This document shows, in pieces, positions 43,798-56,600 of a DNA stretch of 64,000 nucleotides (within the stretch, counting starts at the first letter, position 1; every line of letters begins with the position of its first letter). The notes beneath the pieces were generated by a model. The model was not told the origin of the DNA, did not search any database, and saw only the letters and a list, made by a program, of their open reading frames with translations. The position numbers and the translations under genes were made by a program. Source of the stretch: Tubulanus polymorphus (lineage: Eukaryota > Nemertea > Palaeonemertea > Tubulaniformes > Tubulanidae); the NCBI RefSeq assembly GCF_964204645.1, contig NC_134029.1:22772450-22836449 (forward strand), given 5' to 3'.

Positions 43798-46700
43798 ATG
43801 GCCTCAACCACCGCGAGTCAACAACAGAAGTTCTCAAATCTGCGTAGACGTCTCGACCAGCTCGGATATCGGCAGCCGCTCGGAATAGAGTCATTACCGC
43901 TCGTCGATCGGCTATTCTCCGATCTCATCCACACGACGGAAAGCTTGAAAAACGCGAAACTGCAAAGTCACCGCGAGTTGAACGATCACACGAAATTCGA
44001 GGCTCAAATCGAACCGTATAAAACTGACAACGCTAAATTAGTGAAAGAAAACAGCGATTTACACCAGAAACTGTTAAAACTACAGGATTCAACTGATGCT
44101 AACGTTCGAGGTAGGTGGTGCTGGCGCCAATTGCTCAAAAGTTGATTAGAGTTAACCCTTTCAGTGCTGACTAATCAATACCCTATAGTGCTGGAGATAA
44201 TTTGAAAATTTTTAAAAATTCCACCCTGGTGTGTTTAATAACGGGAATACCACTATAGTGCGTCTACATCGCGGCGCGGTGTATCGTAAGTTACTAGTAT
44301 TTCACTATGTTTGACTGGGGCTGCCATCTTTCAATAGAGATAAAAACTAATTACATCAATACACTGCAGTGCGGTGTACTAGCAAAATACATCACCAATT
44401 CATACACCGCACTGCGGTGTAGACTCACTGAAAGGGTTAATCAGTATCAACCGGTAGTTGACAGCGTGACAATTAAAAGTTCATGGTTACTTGGTATCTA
44501 CCTAGCCGCAAGTTATCTTAAACCATCTTTTCAGCAACTGACTTGATTATGAACAGTGCTGGCTTGACCGACGCTAAACAACCCTGAATACGCAATAAGT
44601 GAAAACTTTGGATATTTCATTGTAGAATTGAAAGCATCGCTGCGTAAAATCGAACACGAAAATGCCGACTTGAAGTTCTTGAATAACCAGTACGTTCATA
44701 AAGTACGACAGCTGGAGAAGGAAAGCAAAAGCAAAAATGACAAGATTATGCAACTTCAGGAAAAGAATTTACACGCCGTTGTTCAGACCCCTGGTAAGTT
44801 GTAGACAAACACTCGATGTGAACATGCTTTGAAATCTTTGTATAAGTTTATCTAGATTTTTATCTGTTAAACACTATTGATACTGTTAAAGGCGTATTGT
44901 ACAGTGGACTCGTCGGAAGTGTAAAGATATATTTCACTGAGTTGAAAATCAGTGAGATAGGTAGAAGGTTCTACTGTTGAAATAGGATTAACGGTTGTGG
45001 TTTTTATAAGGTTTGCAAAGACCCCAGCAGGATGGTTAGTTAGTCTACAGTCAACAGGGTGGCGCCACTTGTGTGGAAGTCAGGAAATTTTCCTTTCTTG
45101 AAAAAAGTCGGGGAATTTTGTAAAAAAAAAAAAGCTAAGAATCTGTGAAGTCGGGGAAAATTTGTTGATATTGCTAGATTGTGCATAAAATCAAACAGTT
45201 TCCATCTACGCCTTACGCATTTGACTGTTAGGCCTAATGTCGGGGAGAAAAACGTGGATCAGGGAAAAGTCCTGAAAAAAGCCAGACAAAAAAAAGGTGG
45301 CCACCCTGGTTAAACTCACTCAAGTCGTCTTAGTTTATTCAACGCGACGATCATTAATTAATTTTGAGGGTTTATCCACCTGATGACTAATACTTAGTAA
45401 ATTGAATTGAAAGTTTAAATTGAGCACGTTATTATTGAAAGACTGAAGCTATTTAATCAGGTGGTTTTCTCGGTGAAGTTAAAAAATAGATGCTCGATAA
45501 TACAACCGGTGATTACTGAATTTACAGGAGGCAGGAAAAAGACGATTCCATTCCGTCGACAGAGAATGGAAATCGACTCGGTTCTACCGCCGGAATATTC
45601 CACTCCGAAACGTTATTCCGCGCAGCCCGAGGACCCGTACGTCGCCGACATGCTCGGCGTCGCCGACTCGAAAATCGCCGATTTACAAAACATCGTCGAA
45701 CGATTGAAAGACGAATCGGAAATATCCGACCGAAAGAACGCTCATCTTCGAACTCAGGTTAGATTTTGATAGTTATTTCTCCTTCGAGTAGAATGGAAAT
45801 ACTTCACGGTTGGATCCAGGTGCAGACCTGACTTACAAGTGTTTGCTGAACTACTACCAAAAATATGAAAATTATCTCAAAATCTGAAAAGTCGGATTTT
45901 CGAATAATTCACTATTTTGATGTCAAATTGTTCTCATTTTTGGTAAAAACTACTTATACTTAGGGAGATAGTCTGATCTGATCCGGGTGCCTCACATGAT
46001 ATGATATGATATGATTTATTTGCATAAAAGATTGTTACAGAGTTTACAAATGAATACACAATATATGGAAAAAAATAAATAAATTTATATTTAAATTTAA
46101 ATTATTTATATTTAAATTTATAAATTTACCAATAAATTATGCGAGGAATTAGGAGAAGCCAAAGTTGGCTTAATCTAGTCCTAATCCCTCGTCCATACAC
46201 TCTCACATACACACAGACATATACACCAATTCACATTCATTTCTAGTTTACCAAACAAACCATGTGGCATAAATCTGAAAGTCTTAAACCTTTTGTTGAA
46301 GAAAGGCAGAAAAAAATCCAAGTGGTTTTGAATTTTACCGTCTCTTTTTAAGAAGGACATTTCAGGTATTTTGATTGCGTCGTGTGTCAGGGACCCTGGA
46401 TCCACCCGTGTAGACTATGTAATTTTGACTGTATATAATAAATCAATCAAATTTCAAGCCCGATCGAAAGGTATGCAGAATAATAATCTCAATTCTTGTA
46501 TTCCTCGATGTTGTACTTGTTATCGTTTGACAGTTTTAATTAGCCTAATTGATAGAATAGTTTGATCGACGCGAGTTATAATTTGAGTATTGTTAAACGC
46601 GCGCGCGCGCCCGGTACTTTATATCCCTCCCTGTCGGGAACAATGATGAATTTTGTATGAGAACTGGTCGTTTGCGCGTTGTCAGAAAAGAAAACACTAT

Positions 46701-49700
46701 AAACTCCTGACGCACACACATGCTTGGTTCGAACGTTATTCTCATCATTCATTTTAACACAACTTGCTCTATTGTCATATCTTATTGATTTCATAATACT
46801 ATATGTGATAGTAGCGTATCCCGCGTGCGCGCGTGTGTCTATGTGTATCATCCGACTGACTTTTACTAATTCGAATGCATTACCGACTAAGTTGTTAGTG
46901 AGTGCTCAATTGTCAGGTGGCCCATGACGCTTGCGTGCTCAAACCTATGCTGCAAATAAAGTAGTTACCGACTACTGATGTTATTCGTGGTGTGCATTGA
47001 ACTGTAAGACTACCGCTGTGTCTCTGAGCGCGCTCACTCGTTCATTCATTCATTCATCAAAAAACATTAGCCGCGCTAATAACTAACTGGGTATCTGGAT
47101 ATCATCTACGCATGCAGGAAAATCTATAAGCCGTGTTATTATTAGCTCAGGTAGGATGGGAGAAAGTGATTTATAAATATTAGGAGTTTGTTTGATGTTT
47201 GCCTCGTATAAAATGATGGATCTTAACTCTTTAAGTATAATAATGCGGTTCAAGGAGTATTTAATTATCACGGGATCGACATCCAGTATTTTAGAGCAAG
47301 CGTTCGTCGTTAAACTGTTCTATCGTAATTGAAATCTAGATTGGATTTTAAGGAATTACAGAAAATCGAATATGTAGGAACATAACTTCTGTTCGATCGC
47401 ATTCAGTTTATTGGCTTTCTCTGAGAGATGGTAATTTCTTTAGAATAGAGATTCTTTCAATGAAGAATTCAAGTTGAAATGGTTTTAAGAATCTATTCAA
47501 GTGACTGTCGATTAAAATCAATGTTCTTTTGAAATCGAGTAACTTTATTCAATGGTGATAATTATCTCTATGCATTAGTGGGATACCGGTAATTGAATAT
47601 GGGACCCATATGAACGTTATGGTTCATGGTCTTGTCTATTCAAATTGTATTAAATTTTTCATATCCTTCAATGTTGAAAATTTTGTAAAGATCTTCGGTT
47701 CCTAACAATGAAATATGTAAAAAAACGACAATAGATCGAGTAAAATTGATAAAAATTGCTTACAAAAATGAGGAATGTGACAGGGTTCACACATTAGCGC
47801 GCTATACGCAGTGTGTACACCGGGCCTAGTATCGGTGTAGTAGTGTGTGAATTGTAGATAGAACATGTTTGGATCATGCCCCGGTTTGCTGGCATTATTC
47901 CAGTCATTCAAACACCGGTTGACAGTCGCTGATTTGTTGTTGGTTTCTAATTGAATTGGGGGAAAGGTAGGCGTTTTACCCGAATGTTCTCTACTGGATA
48001 TTCTACTGATTCTTACGATTTTTACGTTATAATTTTTATATTGTTTAATCAGCGAATGATTAGTTGTGTTGCGTAAGGTCGGGAATTTACTGATTAGAAT
48101 TTTTGAAAAATTCTTCGTTGGTTATTTGTACCGGTATTGCTATTGTATGGGAAAGCTAACTCGTATCGGATATATCTAGGCACATATTAGGCCTATTCCA
48201 CAGTTTTATCATATCATTCAAGGTATTTCTAGGTTTTTTAGAACGTTAAATCTCATCGGTTCATACAGTAAATTAGTACTAATTATCGTCACGGATGTGA
48301 TACGTTCGAAGCATACACTTCATCACTGTTTATTCCATTACTCTCATGAATATTGGAAAATTGTTTTTTAAAAATCCGATATATGCATACTCATATTTAA
48401 CGTGAGTATGATGGATATTCTCGAGTGTAGAAATCGGGAAAATTTCTAGGTTGTTGTGACAATTAACCGGTTCAGCCACCGGTGGACTCCAGGGGCTGGT
48501 TGCATAGTCATGGCTTAGATTTAAGACTGGTCTAAGACCAACTTTGTTCTAGAGCCAATCTAACAACTTAAGACCAGTCTTAAGATTTAAGACCACTTTT
48601 GGACTTAAGTCACGACTGTGCGACTGGGCCCAGGTGATGATAATTAACTCATCGTGTATATCTGCATGTATTTTACTAGGTGGATTCTTTGAACACTGAA
48701 ATAGACCGATTGAACAGAATGTTAGAGGGAGGTCGTCCGTACGATGTTGTCTCATTGGAGGCGCGAAATAAAGCGAATGAAAGACTCATTTCACATCTCA
48801 ATATTCAGGTATGTATGAATTGGAAATTCATTTCGATTTAGATGTTACAAAATTTTTTCATTATCTACCGCAAAAATATAAGGGCGGAAAAATTGAACTA
48901 GATAATGCGACTACTCTGTCGATCTAAGCTGTATGCTTTCAAATAATCGGAAAAGTTATTCGACTGATAATGAAATGATATCGTTCTCCGTTGAATTCTA
49001 GGTCGATTTCCTGCAGCAGAAAAATCGTGATATGGAACGACAATTGGATGATATGAGAAAGTGCGAGTTATCGCAATCGACGCGACAACTTGATCTCGAC
49101 GCAAAAAATCAAGTCTTACAGGACGAGTTAGACGTAAGATTGCATTCAATACGTTCATATAGGCGCCACTTACCTCGAAACGGGGGAAAATCTGGGAAAT
49201 TTTCTTTTCTTTGAAATATTCGGGGAAATTTATATTTGAGAAAAAGCGAAAGGTCGGTGAAGTTTGTTGAGATTGCTAGATGGGGCTTTTTAAAAATCGA
49301 ACAGTTTCTATCTATGTTTTACATATTTGACTAGATTGATTAGATTCTTATCAGATCAAGTCAGGGAAAACAGCGCGCATGTCAGGAAATAGGGAAATCG
49401 TGATATCGTGAAGTTTAGTAAAATGAAGCCGACAGTAGCCGATTAATCCCGTAGTTATATCTTCTGTTTGCGAACGAATGAAAAGTAGATTTCGACGTCT
49501 ATTCAATCCCGCGGAAAATCTTAAACAAACTTTCATTGTAAATTCCTTATCTGAGAGAATGCTTCACATTGTTTGCCGAAACTCTGTTTAACCTACGAAG
49601 ACGACGATGAGGGTCATTTTTCTTTGCTTAACCGAATGATTATATTTGCCATTCAATTCAACCCTTCGATTCTGAGTTCAGTTGTTGATTCTAGAATGCA

Positions 49701-52700
49701 TGTTTGTTGTCCTGTTTGCGATAATAAACCACCGTCATCAATTTGTTCGACTACTTTAAATGTAAACATGTTGTTATGTAATTTAGTACTAATTGAAAAC
49801 AGAATCATCTTTATTTCTCTGCCACTGGTTCAATATTAAGCATTTGTCCGGTGTTGTTTTTGACTAAGGGATAATTGTTAGTGGGAGTAAAATGATGTAA
49901 GAGCGTGAGCCAAATGATTTGTTGATGAAGTACTGGAAATGTCTGAAAGTGTTAGGGGGTTTTTCTAAATCCTCTGCACCCAACCTTAAAAGACATAACT
50001 AGTGTCTGTGGGTTATGGACCAAGAATTTTTCAATGACTGTTGTTTTAGTAAAGTGTTATAATGTACTGTACTGGTAGTATTAATACGCCAAGTTTCTTC
50101 CGCAAATTTGTAGGATGTCGATCGATTGGCCAAACAGTTGCAGGACGACAAAAAACGCGCGGTCAATAACGCCGGACTCGAAGTCGCCGAAGCTCACCTC
50201 GAACTGGACAAATCTCGACATCAACTCGACCAACTAGAACTGGAAAACGCACAGTTAACTGTGGTACGTGTTCTAATCATTCACACAGTATTGGTATGAT
50301 GTTATACCATACTCACCAGTAAGCGATATTTCATGTTTTATAAACGTAGGAAAAGGATAATTTGATCAGCGAAAACGAAGATATCAAATCGCGATTGATG
50401 GCGATGAAATCGGACTACAGCAAACTGGAAGCTCTGCAAGATAAAGTTCAAGAGGATAAACGTAAACTGAGCACTCGGGTCAATAAACTAACGGCTAACG
50501 GTAAGTACTTCTCCGTTTAACATCGGGTGGATCATATCTCTATTGAAAACAGTAATAAACCTTTTTTAATGGCGGCAATTAAAACGTTTGATAAATGTGC
50601 AATTAAACGTGTGAAATTTTCTACTTACAGAAAGGGAACTTGTTCTGGAGATTGAAAGGCTGAAAGCTACTAAAGGGGTCAGCGCTAAAAAGAAGACTAA
50701 AGCAGGACATTTGGAGGCATTCATAAAGGGTTTGGAGGGTAAGTTTGATAAAAATTGTTTCTGTGGTATGAACAATGCGCCCTTTATCGATGAGTTAGTT
50801 TTGAAATTTCTTGAAGTAAATCAACATTCATAGTTCCCACACATCCAGGAATATGGAAAAAAGTTAAGCTTTTTTAGACGGCAACGAATGAATAACTTTG
50901 TCAAATTCGATTAGGATGCTGTTCTCACGAATCGACCTTACAAATAGATGATTTCCCTTGGAATACTTGGGAAAATTTTTGCTTTTTGATTAATAATAAT
51001 AATGATAATAATAATAATATGTGTCTTATATAGCGTCAAATCCAGCCAGGCCGCTCAGAGCGCTTTAAATTTTCGGTATTATAACCCCGGCCAATTCTAT
51101 ACTCTAACATGTATCAGTCATCTCTCCCTGGGGAGAAGTAATACCGAGCTGCTAACAAACGCTCAGGAGTCATCTATCAGTCCAGGTACCAATTTACTCC
51201 TGGGTGGAGAGGCAATGAGGATAAGTGTCTTGCCCGAGGACACTGCGGCAATGTACGGGGTTCGAACCCACGACCTGGCTTCCCAGAGCCGAACGCTCTA
51301 ACCATCGGCCACACTGCTCCACATTGCACCCATTGTATCATAGTATAGGAACTTTCAATGATATAATTGTAATTTTTATAACTCTCAGGTGAGAGGGATT
51401 ACTGGCGAGCGGAGGTAGAGACGTTACAGAAGATGTTGAAGCTCGGAGCGCGTAGTCCATCTCGTTCGTCTCGTTGTCCGTCTCGCTGTCAGAGTCCGAC
51501 TCGTAGTTCCAGTCGACCGCCGAGCCGAAATCAAAGTCCAACGCGTTCTCCGTCGAAATCGCTGAAAAACCGTACTCCCAGTCCGAAACCGTCTTCTACA
51601 CCTACCCGAGGCAAGAAAAAGGTAATTATAACGAGTTCATTAAAAATGTTTTGTTATGAAATTATGAGACTTTCAGTTATGACAGTAATTAGTTGACAGT
51701 AAGTTGGTATGGTTTGAATCATATTGATGTTTGTTTCAGAATGCTGCTCATTATGAAGCTCTGATCAATGTACTCGAAGATGAACGGGATTATTACAAGC
51801 GAGAGTATGAAATAGCCCGAGGATCGCGCTCTCCGCCGACTAGCGACAAGGTTTGTTCAGTTTTAACTCAAACAGCCCGACCCCGTATAGGAGTGATGTT
51901 TGTTTTCTATTAGAATGTGTTATTTTTTGTGTAGTGCACCCACGACGTATCGGTGATTCACAGACTGCAGAGAGAACGCGATGAACTTCAATGCTTGCTG
52001 GACAAGTTTGAAAGACACATGGCAGAGGTAGCTATCATTAGAATTTCCGTGTCACGGTTTTACCTAGCTAAAACTGCTTTATCCGAAACTTCTAAATTGT
52101 TTCATTTAGATCCAAGCCAATGTGAAGATTCTCACTTCGGAAAGGGACAGTCTGAACAGACTTTATGAGGAGGTATGTATCATCAGTTATTCTCGATCCT
52201 GTTACTGGTGAATTTAAGAGTTTGAGATAAAAGATTTTGATTCCATAAAGCTTAGCCTGACCGAGGCATATAGAATTGTAAAATCTAAAAATATTGTGAA
52301 ATTTGGATTTTTAGACGAAATCAGAATTGCAACAGTTACGTCGACAGATCGTCAAATCACCGAAATCTCCGAAGGTTTCACTGGCCGCTCAGTCTGTTTT
52401 ACGTCGCGTTGAATGCGAACGAGATGACGCACTCGCTGACCTCAGACGTATGATCACTGAACGTGACAGTTTACGTGAACGATTAAAGGTTCGTGATAAT
52501 CGCAGATAATTGTTATTTTCGAAATGTTAATACAACGGGGTGGCCGCTGACCTGGTACACCCTGGGAATTCGACATATTTTATGAAATACCTGGGAAACG
52601 CAGGAAATTCGGATAATGCAGTTGACCACTCGATTCAGTGAAAAATGAATGAATTGTGATATTTCAAACCTGGATATTTTTCTAATTCAAGTCTGATAAT

Positions 52701-53601
52701 GTCTATAGAATTAAGGTAGACCCCGATTTATGCTTACTTTTCCGGTGAAATCCCAAATGTACGGAACAGTTCTTAATTTTATTGCTAAGTATTTCGTGCT
52801 GGAGTCTTTTCATAAAAGAAGTTTATGTTAATTTTTGTTTAAGATTGCGACCGAGTCACAGTTATCAGATAGAGCCCACCTTGAACAACGTATCGAAGAT
52901 TTACAAAACAACATGAAAATCGTAAGTATCTAAACACATATAATATACAGGTACATGTATATCCAATGATTTTCATGATGGTAATGATTTCGTTTCGTGA
53001 TATATTTTTAGATCGAAGTCGAAAGAGATGATCTAGGCTCGAGGGTAACGTCGTTGAGAGAACTGTTAGGATCGCTCGAGGAGAAACTAAAAGATCAAGT
53101 TCAACTTACGAACGCCGCGCGAGACGAAGCAAACCAGAACAAAGGAACAGCCGGACACATGAAGTAATTTCAATTTATCTCGGTTTTAAAACGATATAAT
53201 AGCGATGAGATTAGAATCAGAACTAGGGTCCAGTTTTACGATCAAAAGTTTAAGTAAAATATTTGGTTTAGTTGCCATATTTTCAATCACTTAATCAATT
53301 TAGGCTTAAACTTTTAACTGGACCCAGGACTCAATAATTCCTTTACTGAGTACACTTTTGAGTGGGTTATAAAGCCTAGTGCTGAGAATTAACTGAAACC
53401 AAAAATCATAGTTATGAATTTACCAAAGGAAAATTGTAAGAGGATTTTGACATTTCAACTAAAATTCTAAGAGCTATTTTCATAAATGGATTTATTCTCC
53501 CAATAGCAATATAGTAACGATAAAATAAGCTGTAGCAGCTAGAATATACGGGTTATTAGTGAGCAGTTGATTCAAACTGATAAATTTTAAACGTATCATT
53601 A

Positions 53602-53632
<31 letters not shown>

Positions 53633-56600
53633 GTTATTATTATTATTATTACTACTGTTATTACTTCTATAATTATTATAATTTTTTCAGGTGCAGTGAC
53701 TTGTACAGCCTCTAGGCTTTCACTGCTTCCTTCATTTACTGTTATTTCTCTTCACTATTGTCGTTATTATATCTTGTACTTTAAGTTAAATGAAAAATAA
53801 ATTATTATTATCGTTGAACAGATTGTTAGCGGAACAAGCAGAACGTTCCCTGGACGAACAACAGAGACGAATGATTCGTCGAGAAGCCGACCTACGATCG
53901 GCGCAAGATAAAATCAACCTGCTCGAAGATCGTATGAAAGATATGATTCGTATGCAGGAAGATTCGCGCGACGAATCGATCAAACTACGACAAACGATCA
54001 GCGAACTCGATAAAGAGAAGGACATGTTACAAGTAGCGGTCGACGAGAAAACGGAACGACTCGCGGGGGCCGAGGACGAACTGGCGCAGAAAAATCAACT
54101 GTGCGGCGATCAACGAATGCAAACATCTGAGCTAGAAAATAAACTAAAGTAAGTGGAAAAAAAAAAACAATTTTCATGTTCTACTCCTGAAAACAAGAGA
54201 ATTTTATGATCTCTGATTGGAGAAATATTCCCATAAATGTAATTACGGCTCCTACAATAATGGGGAAATTAGTTTGGATGGGAATTTGATAGATAATTTT
54301 TTCTAATCTGGGAAATATTTGGGATATTTGTTTTACACATCGTGTGTTCATAGTTCTTGGGTGTCAATTGTTTGCCTGCACAGAGCAACTTTTTCAGCGA
54401 TTTTCTCGAAAATTACCGTTTTGTCAACCAATCACCATTAAAAATTGTACGACCATATGTACACTTTTAATGAAGGTCTCTTTTCCATTTGGAATAATTG
54501 AAAAATCACCCGGATGATTCTTTAATAATTTTGAATTCATGTCCCTAAATAATGTGAATTATACGTATCTCTGACCTCTTTGCTTCAGACATACGAATGA
54601 AGGTCTAGCTTACAAAGAACATGAAATTACCAGTCTACGCCGACAGTTAGACGCCGCGCAGCGCGATAATTCAGAATTGAGTCGAGCTCGAGAGGGTGCG
54701 TTACGCGAAAACAGACGACTACAGGAAGATCTCGCCGTCATGACTAAAACTAATCAGGTACGTAATACTTTATTTTCGGAAATAGTTTTGTCTTTGTACC
54801 TTAGATTTTGAGAGACTAATATCGCGTTTGAATTTGTAGGGGTTGAACACTGATTTAGACGATGCTATGGCTGAGACTTCAGAATTCCGAAGTCAAGTTC
54901 AGGATTACGTCAGTGAAGTGAAGAGAGTCGAAGAATTATTAGCTCAAAAGGTAGATTTCGTTTGTTTAGTATATGGTTCCCCCAGGGGTCATTCATTTAT
55001 TACGTACGCATTAGGGGAGGGAGGTCTGTGCAATTGCGTACTGTAATGCTTAATGTATATGAAATGTATATGAAAAAATGGCCGATTTTGGGTACAGAGG
55101 GGGAGGGGGGTTGAAAAATTCAAATTTTATGCGTACGTAATAAATGAACGATCCCCCACAGTACTGGGAAATGGAGGGAAAAATTGGGGAATTTTGAAAT
55201 GGTATTTTCGAGTTCAGAAATATTTGGCAATTTCATCGATTTTTCACAATGATTAAATTCACCTTTATTTTCTATTTCTAGGAGGAAGAACGAAGCGATT
55301 TATTGGAACAATACCGACAGTTGAGTCTGGAAGCCGATCGATTCCAAGCGGAAGCTCACCAGCTCGAGAGCGAAGGATCGACGCTTCGTTTAGAGGTTCT
55401 AAATAAAGAGGGCGACGTTCGTCGATTGAAGGATCGTATTGAACAGCTGGAGAGAGAGATCAGCGAGGTGATTGATTCTAGGAAATAATCTAAAATTGTT
55501 CAGACTTCGCACTAGACTTGTAAAACTCTACAAAAATGTGTCTAAATATTTGCTCTCCCTTTTTATGCCATATCCCTTTTTATGTCCAGAATAGACTTAA
55601 ATTCTATGCACCACAAGCTGTGTTAAAAGAGTATGAGAAATCTTATTTGAATCTGTCCAGATTGTGATCAGTGTGGCGCGTATCAGTTATTGTATTTTGC
55701 CATGAAAAAATGTTGAAATCCTGGTACATAGTTTGAAAAAAAAGCCAATTGTAAGGATGTTGAATAATATGTGAAAATTCCTGACTTCCACAATCTGACC
55801 CCTGATATTGCTCTAATCAGACACATTTTGATTTCAACTTGAATGGAGTTAACTTATACAAAATATTATTCTGTATACAAAATAAAATTATATAATGAAA
55901 ATTCTGTATATGAAATTTATGATTGAGCTATTTGCGAAGCGTTTCAGCTAATCTACTCATTAAAACGTAACATATTGATTTCTCCTTTTCAGAGTCGTCG
56001 TGCTGAACAGCAATACGAACTGCAGGTGTCGAATTTGACGAAATCCGTCGCGAATCTGGAGGGAAATAATCGCGACGTTGAAGAAGAGAGACACGGTCTG
56101 TTACGGGACGTCGCTGCTGTTCGAGATCTGTGTTCAAGACTGGAAGCGAATAAAGATCAACTTCAGAGACAACTGAATAACAAAAACTTAGACGTCGAAC
56201 AGGTAAAAATATCTATAGCGAACTCTGCTTTCTTTATAGATAGGTTTTAGAAGGGCGACCAACCCATGAAAACCAGCCACCTCAGTTCAAAAATCTGCTG
56301 CCCTATTAGTTGATGTCAATGTGTTATCTATCTATGCCTAGTCAGAACAATAAGGGATCATTCATCTATTACATACGCATAAAATTTGAATTTTTCAACC
56401 CCCCCTCCCCCTCTGTACGCAAAATCGGCCATTCTTCCATATACATTAAGCATTACAGTACGCAATTACACTGACCCCTCCCCTAATGCGTACGTAATAA
56501 AATGAATGACCCCTAATAGCCTTGTTAGTGGTGGGTTAATGTGAGTTTGCATCCGAAATTAAGCTTCACTTCCCATAGATTTGTTGTAACCTATAACCTC

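Noticed and set aside
46600-46615. (CG)n run as a regulatory Z-DNA element
   Set aside because: A short GC dinucleotide run in a CEP135 intron without other support.
51230-51320. tRNA gene on the minus strand
   Set aside because: The B box is good but the cloverleaf is degenerate and the unit continues into a SINE body and tail.
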